A stretch of DNA of 64,000 nucleotides from BJGV01 sp964196335 (GCA_965238155.1 OZ250175.1:744001-808000); one strand, 5' to 3'. Positions 34,277-43,533 are shown, counted from the first letter of the stretch. Program-made: numbers and translations. Notes: a model not told the origin generated them from the sequence alone.

Positions 34277-35347
34277 TTATCGAAATGTTGGTGTTACAAA
34301 TCTTCCGACTCTCCAAAATGCACTAAAGTCATTGTGTGGAAATCTTGTTAATCGATAACAATTATTTCCTGCATTAGCTCCGCCCCACCGTATTGGTTTT
34401 ACATGATGATTGTTATGGGTTGTGGTGGCATTGTTTGGCACATAGGTATACCCTCTTAATTGATACTCTGCCATACAAAGCCGCGCAAACTGTGCCGAAC
34501 CAATTCTCGGTGTTGGAGGTCCATATGGTGGTGCTGGCCAAAATACCTCGTCTGAACGCCCGGGGCCTCCAGTCCAGTATGGATATTGATTGCCTATTTT
34601 GTTAATTGCCCTGTCTGACATGTCTTCAATTTGTATACTAAAAGGAGTTATGCCATTAATTATTGCAGTATAAGTTGTAACTCTTTCATTCCATTTATAT
34701 GAGTAATTAGCATTACCTCGAAATGTCCCATTTACCAAAGTAACAACTACTCCTGCAGGAACGCCAACTTGCCCATTGGAGCTACTGATCATTTCATTTC
34801 TAAGTTGAGGGTCTTCAATATAACTGCCCCAATACTTTACATCAAAATTATAAGTAAGTATTTTAGTACAAACTACCTTCACGGTTTCTTGCCATTGGCC
34901 AACGCGTGGATCTGCTGCAGGCGCATGTATCCCAGAATAAGTTATAAATTCAACTGATAAGCAACCGGTTGGAACTCCTGCCATGTCTCTAGTTATCTCA
35001 GCAGCTATTTCATATTCTTTATTTACCTGCTGCTCTTCAGGATAAATATAATCAAATGAAACCATGCCACCATCTAATTTTGGGTGACATCTTGCATCTA
35101 TTATTATCTCCCTCATTAAGTTTTCACCAGTTGAAATATCGTTATTTACAATGATAGCTTCATAAATTTGATCAAAAGCAGCAGTAAATTGTGCATCGGT
35201 ATAACAATAGCCACCTGGATATGGATTTCCGCCACCAATAGGTGTTGCCGGAAATGGGGAAGTTAGAATAGGAGGGACTGAAGGAAGTGCCGCACAACCG
35301 GTAACTAGCAGCAACAGTATTATCAGAAAATACCTTAAACGACGCAT
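34277..35347 (-). CDS. Lipoprotein with C-terminal HNH-nuclease-like domain
   Basis: 356 residues. The N-terminus MRRLRYFLIILLLLVTGC is a lipoprotein signal with lipobox VTGC. The middle (about 30-280) is unlike known domains. The last 60 residues read NNHHVKPIRWGGANAGNNCYRLTRFPHND and end AFWRVGRF; HH...GG.N...N...L...H.DF..FW is the pattern of HNH/LHH nuclease toxin domains. A cell-surface lipoprotein ending in a nuclease suggests a toxin-like effector. No obvious immunity gene is adjacent. The nuclease call rests on motif similarity only. Confidence 0.55.
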   Translation of the reverse strand: MRRLRYFLIILLLLVTGCAALPSVPPILTSPFPATPIGGGNPYPGGYCYTDAQFTAAFDQIYEAIIVNNDISTGENLMREIIIDARCHPKLDGGMVSFDYIYPEEQQVNKEYEIAAEITRDMAGVPTGCLSVEFITYSGIHAPAADPRVGQWQETVKVVCTKILTYNFDVKYWGSYIEDPQLRNEMISSSNGQVGVPAGVVVTLVNGTFRGNANYSYKWNERVTTYTAIINGITPFSIQIEDMSDRAINKIGNQYPYWTGGPGRSDEVFWPAPPYGPPTPRIGSAQFARLCMAEYQLRGYTYVPNNATTTHNNHHVKPIRWGGANAGNNCYRLTRFPHNDFSAFWRVGRFVTPTFR

Positions 35348-35463
35348 TAAGATTCCAATTAAAATTTGTTAAGTAGGATTATGGTGATATTAGCATTTAT
35401 TTACGGCGTTATCTCTGAGCTTGGATAATTGGCTTATTCTTTCCTATTAACTATCTATAAGTC

Positions 35464-36195
35464 TCAACCTATTAGCTTCGTGTAATGCTCCATAGACACA
35501 GCAATCGCGCTGTGTACTTTTCTGATCTTTTCCTGGTAATCTTTGTATAAATCCGGGTAATGATTCTTCGTATATTCAGCCCTGTCATGTGAATGCTCTG
35601 CAAATGCCGTACAGTCGTAACAATCCATACTTGAGTGTTCCAGCTCATAATGTTTTGGCAATTCCCCCATTTGTTCTTTGAGATAATCCAATACCTTTTC
35701 TTTAGTCCAGTCCTCTATCGGGTGCCAGAATGATACGTTTTCATGTATAAAACCGTTCACGGAATCTGATTTATGTGTTTCATCTGCCCGTTGCCCGCGA
35801 ATAACCAGAGTAGCTCCCAGCCGTTTAGTTTCCTCCCACAGAGGAGCTGATATGTTCTCCCAGCGACACTGAAGATAGCTTTGTATGGTTACTTTCTTTT
35901 TTGAAGAGATTCTTTGTCCTAATAAAGTATGATCAATCGGTACCAGATCAGAAGGGAGGCCATTAGCCTTCCATTGGCTGTCTCTGTCTGTTTTTATCTC
36001 TTTCCAGTTCGGACAAAGCTTTTTGGCCTTACTTACTGTTTCTAATAACTCAGGATAATACTTACCTGTATTTGCCCAGAGAACAGTTATATTCTTCAGC
36101 TCATTCTTAAGAAGATAAAGACATGACATCGAGTCTTTGCCACCTGAGAACCAAAGGACAATATTTTTATGTCCGCATTCCTCTAACATACTCAT
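35464..36195 (-). CDS. Phage-type PP-loop ATPase (PAPS-reductase-like)
   Basis: About 243 residues from an ATG at 36,195. SGGKDSMSCLYLL is the PP-loop motif; VLWANTGKYYPELLETV and later VIRGQRADETHKSD and DCYDCTAFAEHSHDRAEY fit the PAPS reductase/DndC-like adenylyl-transfer family often carried by phages. Substrate unknown; it could modify sulfur metabolism or DNA. The start lies four bases after the previous gene, in a run of same-strand phage genes. Confidence 0.75.
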   Translation of the reverse strand: MSMLEECGHKNIVLWFSGGKDSMSCLYLLKNELKNITVLWANTGKYYPELLETVSKAKKLCPNWKEIKTDRDSQWKANGLPSDLVPIDHTLLGQRISSKKKVTIQSYLQCRWENISAPLWEETKRLGATLVIRGQRADETHKSDSVNGFIHENVSFWHPIEDWTKEKVLDYLKEQMGELPKHYELEHSSMDCYDCTAFAEHSHDRAEYTKNHYPDLYKDYQEKIRKVHSAIAVSMEHYTKLIG

Positions 36196-36199
36196 CCGT

Positions 36200-36391
36200 T
36201 TAATAGTCCACAGGACCATCTACAGCATCAAAAACCTCCTTAATAGCTGCCAGGTCACCTTTGGCTGCCGCATTAATCACGTCCTGGGCTAATACTTCCA
36301 GTGTCTTTGCATCGTTAGCTTCAATTGCTCTATTGAGCTTGTCGTTCCAGGCAACACTATGAATTAAACTGATCTCTTCTTGTTCAGGCAT
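36200..36391 (-). CDS. Small acidic phage hypothetical protein
   Basis: 63 residues, helical (NDAKTLEVLAQDVINAAAKGD, LAAIKEVFDAVDG). It overlaps the terminase gene by eight bases and the PP-loop gene follows after four. Unknown function. Confidence 0.55.
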   Translation of the reverse strand: MPEQEEISLIHSVAWNDKLNRAIEANDAKTLEVLAQDVINAAAKGDLAAIKEVFDAVDGPVDY

Positions 36392-36851
36392 CTTTTAAAC
36401 CTCCTTTAATTTCTTCTTCATCACTAAGCCTTATTATTTGTACTGTGAGCTTGTTGTCAGTATCAGTCTTTAAATCCAAAGCAGACTTGTCTCCATATTT
36501 CTTAGGGAACATTTTCGATACTGTCCATTTACGGGAATCAACTCTTAGCTTGGCTCTGGCAACATCTTCGGAAGTTTTAATACCCTCGTTATCAGCAATC
36601 TCAAGTATTTCATCAAAACAAGAATCTGCACGAAGGCGCATGGCTGTCTCATATCTCTGTAATAAAGAATCGTCAGCAGCAACCCATTCATAGAATGATT
36701 TACGGGTAGGCATATCATTAGTTGAACAGATTTTATTCAGGGATTCTCCATAAGATATACGTTCTATGATTTTGTCCAATAGTGCTTCAGAGCGAGTGAT
36801 CCTTTTCTTTACTTCGCGCGTGTGCGCGTTAGTTGTAACCTTATTTTTCAT
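36384..36851 (-). CDS. Terminase small subunit-like protein
   Basis: 155 residues, beginning with a helix-turn-helix-like ITRSEALLDKIIERISYGESLNKICSTNDMPTRKSFYEWV and ARAKLRVDSRKWTVSKMFPKKYGDKS. This pattern is typical of terminase small subunits of Sf6-like phages, which recognise the packaging site. No large terminase, portal or capsid gene is near. TerS without structural genes is typical for phage satellites. Confidence 0.7.
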   Translation of the reverse strand: MKNKVTTNAHTREVKKRITRSEALLDKIIERISYGESLNKICSTNDMPTRKSFYEWVAADDSLLQRYETAMRLRADSCFDEILEIADNEGIKTSEDVARAKLRVDSRKWTVSKMFPKKYGDKSALDLKTDTDNKLTVQIIRLSDEEEIKGGLKDA

Positions 36852-36985
36852 TTCCTTTCCTTATATGGTATAAATAGTGTGTGGCAGGCCATAACCAATA
36901 ACCACTAAGATACCCAACTATATAAATAACCTGCCACGCTTCTTATAGTTGAGCTATAACGTTCAAATCTTACTTATCAATTTCT

Positions 36986-37879
36986 TCATTCATAATATTT
37001 CCCCGTTACTTTTTCGTAAGTCAGAATCGCCATACCAGGTGATCCAATATGCTTAAAACGTACCTTCTGGACATGTATTTCTACTTCCTTGCTCATTGGT
37101 TCCTCATTGTTACGCCACACAGTCAGCGCACAATCCGCTTTGTTCCACCAGTGTTGACTTCCTGAAATTATGTCGGGACGTGGAACAGGTAATTTGCCTT
37201 CATCGTTACGTCTCATCTTTTGAGGATGGGCAACAATCCATACGTGAACATTGTTTAGCCTTGCCCAATTTCTAACCATAGATAATGTTTGTGAAATATA
37301 TTCAGTCTCACTTTGGCCTGAAGGTCGAGAGCTCTCAAGCTCGTTAAATGGATCTATGACCACACCTCGCTTAGATTCAGGGAATTTTTCAAGATGAACT
37401 TGTGCCGCGTCTAAAACATCTTTCAATTTGAAACTTCTGCTTGTGCATCCGGTAAAAGCAAAAGACTGTCCCAGCTCGTCTGTCAACTCGTTTAATTCAT
37501 CTTCACTGATCCGCTCATTTTTTCCTAACCCAAATGGCTTACCAGCAATCTTCTCTAGCATTTTCGTAATGTGAAAAGAAACAGGTTGGTTCTCGAATGA
37601 GAAAACAGCAAACTTCCATCCCCTACGTGAAAGATTTATTAATAATGCATCAACAAATTCACTTTTTCCTGATCCCGGCCAACCGGTAACAATTGTTATC
37701 TGTCCGGGTAATACGGTGTAATGATTATCCAGGCTATTCCAGCCTGTTTTGTCTCCGGAGGGCATACCGTTACGATGTAGACTTAAAACCTCCTCAGAGT
37801 GCGATAACGGGTTTTCCAGCCTTGGTTTTCGTTCAATTTCAGCGTCTAACATAGCCGCATCTTTTGCACTATTTGCCAT
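36986..37879 (-). CDS. Phage replicative helicase-like ATPase (DnaB/Twinkle type)
   Basis: 297 residues. Walker A in VTGWPGSGKSEFVDALL, sensor-like FSFENQPVSFHITKML, Walker B RGVVIDPFNELESSRPSG and VHVWIVAHPQKM correspond to the RecA-fold of DnaB/gp4-like helicases; a separate primase zinc domain is encoded upstream. Together they would replicate the element. The upstream small gene overlaps by 11 bases. Confidence 0.78.
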   Translation of the reverse strand: MANSAKDAAMLDAEIERKPRLENPLSHSEEVLSLHRNGMPSGDKTGWNSLDNHYTVLPGQITIVTGWPGSGKSEFVDALLINLSRRGWKFAVFSFENQPVSFHITKMLEKIAGKPFGLGKNERISEDELNELTDELGQSFAFTGCTSRSFKLKDVLDAAQVHLEKFPESKRGVVIDPFNELESSRPSGQSETEYISQTLSMVRNWARLNNVHVWIVAHPQKMRRNDEGKLPVPRPDIISGSQHWWNKADCALTVWRNNEEPMSKEVEIHVQKVRFKHIGSPGMAILTYEKVTGKYYE

Positions 37880-38051
37880 GGGTATCCTTTAGCTCGATGT
37901 TACTTACAATCGTCCAGCAATCTGTACACCATAGTTGTAGATTTATGGTTGTTTCATCTTGTAAAGCTGAAAACTTATGACCGCCACATTTCTCACAGTG
38001 AATAGCTTTTAAGGCTATTGGTTCTCTTTTTAAAGCAACTACATTAGTCAT
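37869..38051 (-). CDS. Small zinc-knuckle protein
   Basis: 60 residues with CEKCGGHKF and CTDCW, two Cys pairs that can bind zinc. It overlaps both neighbours, so it is translated as part of the replication operon. Function unknown. Confidence 0.55.
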   Translation of the reverse strand: MTNVVALKREPIALKAIHCEKCGGHKFSALQDETTINLQLWCTDCWTIVSNIELKDTHGK

Positions 38052-38460
38052 TGGCTAAACTCCTTCCTGTCATAATTCGTTGTGAAGCAAGTTTTAATCT
38101 CGCTAGTTCTGAGCTATCTAAAATCTCACCCTTACTCATTCGATCTGCCGTGATATGTACGATTAAGGTTTCAGTAGATAAAGCTTGAAGAACATCAGCC
38201 GCAGGGAATGGTCTTTTTTGTGGCCGGATGTGATCCGCTAATTTTTCAGGAAATAGGTCTGAAAACTCGAGACCAATCGCCTGTAATATGTCGTGATTCG
38301 CACAGCCAGCCCTGCAAATAATCAAAATTGTTCCGTCCGGACTCTCTTTGATATTCATACTAGGATGTTTGTCCTGATGAGCCGGACAACAGGCGAGCCA
38401 GCGACCGTTTCCGGTTTTTTTAACTTTATTAAGCCGTGATAGAAGGTTGTCAATATTCAT
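38044..38460 (-). CDS. CHC2-type primase zinc-binding protein
   Basis: 138 residues from the ATG at 38,460, which has AGGAGG upstream and overlaps the preceding stop (ATGA). CCPAHQDKHPSMNI and IICRAGCANHDI form the CHC2 zinc ribbon of DnaG-like primases. The catalytic Toprim domain is absent, so it probably works together with the helicase gene downstream. Confidence 0.75.
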   Translation of the reverse strand: MNIDNLLSRLNKVKKTGNGRWLACCPAHQDKHPSMNIKESPDGTILIICRAGCANHDILQAIGLEFSDLFPEKLADHIRPQKRPFPAADVLQALSTETLIVHITADRMSKGEILDSSELARLKLASQRIMTGRSLAND

Positions 38461-39080
38461 GCGGGGACAAACCTCCTTTTTTCTCCGTGACCGATGCCTG
38501 CCCAATCTCCTCTTACCGCTTCCTGAAACGCATGGTGCCAACTGGCATTCATGTAGGATTTCGCTTTGGCTTTACAGATGAACGGCTCAAGATGATCCTC
38601 AAGATTGGTGATACCTTTCCGCAGCGCCCACGCTTTTAATTCCGGCGTAATAGAAAAATCAGAAGGGATAGGTTTTTTTCCTTTTACGTTTATCTTGGTT
38701 ATTGGTTCTTGGTTATTGGTTGGGATCTGAAAGATTTCTGATATCTGATCTGATTTCAGATGCGTTTTAGATTCCCACCGTTTATTGTTTGCACTTCTAG
38801 CTCGATCTGCCTTGGCTCTATATTTCTTTATTTCACCATCACAACGTTTACTTCTATAACCTTCTTCTGATTCAAGAAAGAAATCAGATAAAATCTCAGC
38901 CACAATAGAGCCGTGTTCTCTCATTCCAATTAACCTGGCAATATTCTCGGGGTCTTTTGGTAATGGTTTCTCTGTTGTGTAGTAAAGATCAATCATTCGC
39001 CTGTAAGCTAAATCTTCTAACAAGCCAAGGTGTTTTGTATGGGCGGCGTAATCACCTAAATGGAACGGGTAATAATTCAT
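38457..39080 (-). CDS. DUF1376 (YdaU-like) phage protein
   Basis: 207 residues. The N-terminal half MNYYPFHLGDYAAHTKHLGLLEDLAYRRMIDLYY and PLPKDPENIARLIGM is DUF1376, common in phage replication modules. The C-terminal part (ALRKGITNLEDHLEPFICKAKAKSYMNASWHHAFQEAVR) resembles the DNA-binding end of phage replication proteins. Overlaps its neighbours through ATGA on both sides. Confidence 0.8.
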   Translation of the reverse strand: MNYYPFHLGDYAAHTKHLGLLEDLAYRRMIDLYYTTEKPLPKDPENIARLIGMREHGSIVAEILSDFFLESEEGYRSKRCDGEIKKYRAKADRARSANNKRWESKTHLKSDQISEIFQIPTNNQEPITKINVKGKKPIPSDFSITPELKAWALRKGITNLEDHLEPFICKAKAKSYMNASWHHAFQEAVRGDWAGIGHGEKRRFVPA

Positions 39081-39325
39081 TGTGCTTCCAGCCCAAGCAA
39101 AGCCTTTATGTCAGCAACACTCCAAGCCAATTTACCGAATACTCGAATAGGGCGAATAGGTGCATTTTCGTGGCACGCCCAATTTCTAAGAATTTGTGGT
39201 TCTCTATTTAAGTAATACGCACATTGGCTGGTTCTGACTGTAGGGCTGGTAACTGCCTCAAGTGTAGGAAACTCCTGATCCGTATTTCTTGATCCGTATT
39301 TTGTTGATCTAATTTCTTTTCCCAT
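39077..39325 (-). CDS. Small DNA-binding (excisionase/AlpA-like) protein
   Basis: About 82 residues from the ATG at 39,325, preceded by AAGGAG. RTSQCAYYLNREPQILRNWACHENAPIRPIRVFGKLAWSVADIKALLG follows the MerR-like winged helix pattern of excisionases and AlpA proteins. It is the first gene of the replication operon and may control it or excision. Confidence 0.6.
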   Translation of the reverse strand: MGKEIRSTKYGSRNTDQEFPTLEAVTSPTVRTSQCAYYLNREPQILRNWACHENAPIRPIRVFGKLAWSVADIKALLGLEAQ

Positions 39326-39507
39326 TAGCAAACTCCTTATGTAGTAAGCGCATGGATAACAAAACTGATTTATGCGCTCTTATTTATCAAATATTCTTGA
39401 TAATAGAGTAGCAAAATGAGAACTTAATTCAACTCATAAGTATCTGTAATTACGGGAAATTATGGCATATAAGACTATATGCACTTTATATGTATGTTAT
39501 GTGTACG

Positions 39508-40239
39508 TTATATGTACTTTATATGTTTTTTTGTTTCTTTGATTTTTTTTAAAAGACTTTTAAATTGGCGGGAATATTTACTTTTTTCAACTAGTGTTCC
39601 ATCTGTCATGGTTGCAGTTTCATTGCTGATACCTTTAAAAATAAAATTTTCCTTTCCTGCATTTTCTTTAATGTACAGCCAAACTGATTCAAAATTAGGA
39701 GACCTGTCTTCTTTTAAGTAGCTCAATAAAAAAGCGCGTTTATTATCAAAACGCATCTTTGGTTTGGTGGTAGATTTTTTTGGACTTTCGTTTGCATCAT
39801 TAATTATCTTAATAAACGCTCTTATTTTATCTGCTAAAGCAGCTTTAAATTTCTCATCTTCTGCTTTTTTCTTCCAGAATATCTCGGGGCTGACTGGATG
39901 TGCCGTGGTGGTTCTATTTCTGGAATCAGTGATACTTGATGCTGTAGCCTTTGCAGCTTTAACAATCTCAGCCTTACGACATATTTCTTCGGTTTTTTTT
40001 GCCGCGACAGCTTCTTTATATTTTTGAGTCAGCCTTTCAATTTCCTTGTTAGCAATTCTTAATTTTTTTAAATTTTGTGGGGTGGTTTTAAGTTTCTTAA
40101 GTTCATCTATTTCCTTGGCCAGTTTATTAACTTCTTTAATTACAAGTGCTATCACTTCATCATGTGATATTTGATTTATTATTTTCTTATCTACTGGTTT
40201 ATTCTTGGCGGCTCTCTTTGTTTTCGTTTTCTTATTCAT
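39508..40239 (-). CDS. Coiled-coil, Lys-rich hypothetical protein of the element
   Basis: About 243 residues. Basic N-terminus (KKTKTKRAAKNKPVDKK), a coiled coil (about 25-90, VNKLAKEIDELKKLKTT... IANKEIERLTQKYKEAVAAKK) and a C-terminal domain (RFDNKRAFLLSYLKEDRSPNFESVWLYIKENAG). It lies between the replication operon and the integrase on the same strand. The base use is very AT-rich even for this window. No family recognised; perhaps DNA-binding. Confidence 0.5.
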   Translation of the reverse strand: MNKKTKTKRAAKNKPVDKKIINQISHDEVIALVIKEVNKLAKEIDELKKLKTTPQNLKKLRIANKEIERLTQKYKEAVAAKKTEEICRKAEIVKAAKATASSITDSRNRTTTAHPVSPEIFWKKKAEDEKFKAALADKIRAFIKIINDANESPKKSTTKPKMRFDNKRAFLLSYLKEDRSPNFESVWLYIKENAGKENFIFKGISNETATMTDGTLVEKSKYSRQFKSLLKKIKETKKHIKYI

Positions 40240-40339
40240 TACCGTGTTCCTTCTTACACCCCTCAATTCAGGAACCCCCGCCAGGCCGGATGAAGGAATC
40301 CGGCTTTTCGCCCGCTAAAGCTAGACAAGGGTTGTTCTG

Positions 40340-41664
40340 TTACTTCACTATGTGAATACTGTCTTTTGTCGGTACAAACTTAATTCCGGCCTCACTTAAT
40401 ATCCATTCTTCAATTTTGACGTGCCACTTACGTAACAGATCAAGAGGACGACGAATATAGTTCTGCTCTCTGACCCCTTGAGGTTTATGTCCCATGATTT
40501 GTGCGCTAATTCCCCCTGGAACCTCTACCCATTCACTTAAGGTAGCAAAGCTTCTACGTAACCCATGCAAAGTCATATTCAGACCTGCTTTATCACAAGC
40601 ATTGTTATGTGCAACACGGGGAGCCATTAAGCGCCCTGTAGCACCTGTAGGGCTACTGAATACCCATTCGTTACGGCGAGGTAGGGCAGATAATAAATGT
40701 GATACATAGGGCGTTAAAGGTATAACCCTCTCTCCGTCTACCTTGTCCTTAATAGTTAAGCTATTCCACTGAAAATCTACATCTTCCCAGCGCAAGCTCG
40801 CTAGTTCTTCGCGCCTTGCTCCGGTCAGTAAAAGGGCTTGTAAATAGGTGCTGATTACAGGGTTTTGGATCTGTTTTACAACATCAAACCAGGCGGGTAA
40901 TTGTTCACGCTGCAACACGTCATTTTTTACATTTCTCTTACCTAGTTTTTCTTTAGCAGTTTTACTCTGTGCGGAATTAGTTGTAACAATTAATTTATAA
41001 ATGGGATGCCTTATACACCAAAAAAGAAATGCCTTTAAGAGTCCTAAAGAAAGCCGAGCGCGCGTCGGTCTTCTCCTGGCTTCAACCTCTGCCCACTCCT
41101 CTATCCTTTCAGGCGTTAGGTCAACAAGACGTATATTCGCTAATGACGCGAGAGTGCCGGGAATGGTTTTTTTATCGCTACGCTTCCTTACAGCCCCTCC
41201 CTGGTACATTGATACTATATGATCCCGATAATGGCTATCAGACCAACGGGATTTCCGATCCTCGATATACTCATTCCACGCTGTATCAAGTGTGACTGAT
41301 TCGCGGGTTTGTTGTGATTTTTTGGTAAGCGCACTTTCTTTTTGGGCGGCTTCCATTTCAGCTTTTACATGGCGGGGATCGAAGCCCTGATCTATCAAGA
41401 CTTTAATGCGGCGGGTTTCTGCTTGTGCATTACCGATACTCCACGTTTTTATATCGCCAATTGTAAGGCGCATGGATTTACCGTTGATCTTGCTTTGGAA
41501 TATATAAGACTTTGCACCGTTAAGAGTGGCACGTACAGCTAAACCAACAGGATCATTACACCATAAAATACTTGTGATTTGTCCTGAGGACAATTGAAAG
41601 CCGCGATTCTTCCGGCCGTTAGTTTTACTTTTACTGCTTTTTTAAATACTATTCTTTCTGTCAT
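40340..41664 (-). pseudogene. P4-type tyrosine integrase, N-terminus frameshifted
   Basis: The long frame (417 codons, possible TTG start at 41,593) holds the arm-binding domain and the catalytic core: ALLLTGARREELASLRW, LTPYVSHLLSALP, LHGLRRSFATL, IMGHKP and QNYI (nucleophile Tyr). An upstream frame from ATG 41,664 (MTERIVFKKAVKVKL, TAGRIAAFNCPQDKSQVF) is the normal integrase start, and joins on if one T is added in the T run at 41,565-41,568. It is thus a -1 frameshift at about codon 33, a real defect, an assembly indel, or an internal start. It probably drove integration at the adjacent core (41,839-41,857). Confidence 0.8.
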
Positions 41665-41683
41665 GTTGCCCATTTAAGCATCC

Positions 41684-41702
41684 ATGTAACCACTATGTAA
41701 CC
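41684..41702 (-). repeat. Tandem GGTTACAT integrase-arm-like repeat, copy at the integrase
   Basis: On the minus strand GGTTACAT-N3-GGTTACAT. The same doublet with 11-bp phase occurs next to tRNA-Lys (56,992) and next to nnrD (59,570). Typical of arm-type sites bound by P4-like integrases. Confidence 0.55.
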
Positions 41703-41838
41703 AGAGTTTTAGTATACCGATGTGAATGAATGAATACAACGCATGACACGTAATTTTACTAACTTATTGTTTTATATAGAAACAATAAAATTCTTACTTT
41801 AATTTAATGTATACCGATGAGGACGAATGAATACGTTT

Positions 41839-41857
41839 ATCAATGGGTTTATAACCC
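41839..41857 (+). repeat. Attachment-site core (copy of nnrD 3' end)
   Basis: ATCAATGGGTTTATAACCC, a perfect 19-bp match to the complement of 59,679-59,697, the last codons of nnrD. The spacer between the integrase start and this core (41,665-41,838) holds the arm-like doublet and two copies of TATACCGATG...GAATGAATAC. Here the core is an attachment-site remnant; mug-like DNA repair gene begins 34 bases later. Confidence 0.75.
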
Positions 41858-41890
41858 TTAAACCCGGTTACAACAAAGAAAGAATTTAAA

Positions 41891-42397
41891 ATGTCTTACA
41901 TTAATAGTTTCGCTCCAATTGAGGACTCTAACGCAAACATCCTTATCCTGGGAAGCATACCAAGCAAGACGTCTCTGTTAGCAAGACAATACTACGCACA
42001 TAGCCGTAACTCTTTCTGGCCAATTATGGGTGATTTAATAGAAGCTGCTAAGACTCTTCCCTATACACTGAGAATCCAAATGCTAAAATCCAATGGTATA
42101 GCCCTATGGGATGTTCTTGCTTCATGTACACGCGAGAGCAGCCTTGACTCTGATATTGATAAAACCTCTGCATGTCCGAACAATTTCGAATCATTCCTTT
42201 CAACCCATCAAAATATTACAGATATTTTTTTCAACGGTGCAATGGCTGAGAAGTACTTTAATAGGCTTGTGCTACACATACTTAAACCTAACTTGATACG
42301 CTATACACGTCTTCCGTCGACGAGCCCTGCACATGCAGCTTTGACTTACAATCAAAAATTAAACGCCTGGAAAACTATATTACAAAGAAAACCTTAG
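41891..42397 (+). CDS. DNA-deoxyinosine (hypoxanthine) glycosylase
   Basis: 168 residues of the uracil-DNA glycosylase superfamily (family 6, HDG). ILILGSIPSKTSLLARQYYAHSRNSFWPIMGD contains the N of the active-site loop, GIALWDVLASC follows and LPSTSPAHA is the C-terminal motif. It removes deaminated adenine (hypoxanthine) from DNA. A good start after AAAGAAAG; the gene flanks the attachment core, so it probably belongs to the ancestral chromosome next to nnrD. Confidence 0.85.
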   Translation: MSYINSFAPIEDSNANILILGSIPSKTSLLARQYYAHSRNSFWPIMGDLIEAAKTLPYTLRIQMLKSNGIALWDVLASCTRESSLDSDIDKTSACPNNFESFLSTHQNITDIFFNGAMAEKYFNRLVLHILKPNLIRYTRLPSTSPAHAALTYNQKLNAWKTILQRKP

Positions 42398-42417
42398 GAA
42401 GAAATACGTTTAAATTA

Positions 42418-43533
42418 TTACCTGAAACTAATAACCGTTCGGATAGATTCTCCTGCATGCATCAGGTCAAATGCTTTATTTATATCATCCAATCCCAAAT
42501 TGTGAGTAATAAAGGTATCTAATTCATACTCTCCGTCCAGATAACGCTGAACATATCCGGGAAGTTCAGTACGGCCTTTCACTCCACCAAAAGCTGAACC
42601 ACGCCATATACGCCCGGTTACCAGCTGAAACGGACGGGTACAAATTTCCTCTCCGGCACCGGCAACACCGATAATTACAGATTCTCCCCAACCTTTATGA
42701 CAGCATTCAAGAGCTGAACGCATCACGTTAACATTTCCAATACATTCAAAAGAAAAATCCACACCTCCGCAACTCATTTCGATAATTACATCCTGGATTG
42801 GTCTGGTATGATCTTTTGGGTTTACAACATCGGTGGCACCAAGCTGGCGCGCAACTTCAAATTTGGCTGGATTTGTGTCAATCGCGATGATACGCCCGGC
42901 GTTAGCTTTCACCGCACCAATTATCACCGCAAGTCCAATGCCACCAAGACCAAAAACAGCCACAGTATCACCCGCCTTCACTTTTGCAGTATTGGCAACA
43001 GCACCCATACCTGTAGTTACTCCGCAGCCGAGCAGACAAACCTTCTCTAACGGTGCTTGTTTACTAATTTTTGCTAATGAGATTTCGGGCACCACAGTAT
43101 ATTCTGAGAAAGTTGACGTACCCATATAATGATAAATAGGTTTCCCGTCCTTAAAAAAACGTGTAGTGCCATCAGGCATCAGTCCCTGCCCCTGAGTTAT
43201 GCGAATAGCCTGACACAAGTTAGTTTTACCTGACTTACAAAATTTGCATTTACCACACTCCGGAGTGTAAAGCGGTATTACATGATCGCCGGTGGAAACA
43301 CTGGTGACCCCTTTACCTAAAGCCTCGACAATTCCACCGCCTTCATGTCCCAGAATGATGGGAAATTTACCTTCCGGATCATTTCCGGAGAGTGTATACG
43401 CATCAGTATGGCAAACACCAGTAGCTACTATCCGAACTAACACCTCACCCTCTTGTGGCGGCATCAGATCAACCTCTTCAACACTCAATAGCTGACCAGG
43501 ACCCCATGCAACCGCAGCTCTTGTTTTAATCAT
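42418..43533 (-). CDS. frmA: S-(hydroxymethyl)glutathione dehydrogenase (class III alcohol dehydrogenase)
   Basis: About 371 residues. Zinc and cofactor motifs are intact: GVCHTDAYTLSG, GHEGGGIVEALGKGVTSV, CGKCKFCKSGKTNLCQ (structural zinc), GCGVTTGMGAVANTAKV and VFGLGGIGLAVI. The enzyme oxidises the glutathione-formaldehyde adduct and also reduces S-nitrosoglutathione. The ATG at 43,533 is preferred, GAGAGA upstream; 43,551 is possible. It faces hemJ divergently. Confidence 0.94.
   Translation of the reverse strand: MIKTRAAVAWGPGQLLSVEEVDLMPPQEGEVLVRIVATGVCHTDAYTLSGNDPEGKFPIILGHEGGGIVEALGKGVTSVSTGDHVIPLYTPECGKCKFCKSGKTNLCQAIRITQGQGLMPDGTTRFFKDGKPIYHYMGTSTFSEYTVVPEISLAKISKQAPLEKVCLLGCGVTTGMGAVANTAKVKAGDTVAVFGLGGIGLAVIIGAVKANAGRIIAIDTNPAKFEVARQLGATDVVNPKDHTRPIQDVIIEMSCGGVDFSFECIGNVNVMRSALECCHKGWGESVIIGVAGAGEEICTRPFQLVTGRIWRGSAFGGVKGRTELPGYVQRYLDGEYELDTFITHNLGLDDINKAFDLMHAGESIRTVISFR

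Noticed and set aside
35464..36195. DndC-type DNA phosphorothioation gene
   Set aside because: No other dnd genes are near and the phage gene context favours a PAPS-reductase-like phage protein.
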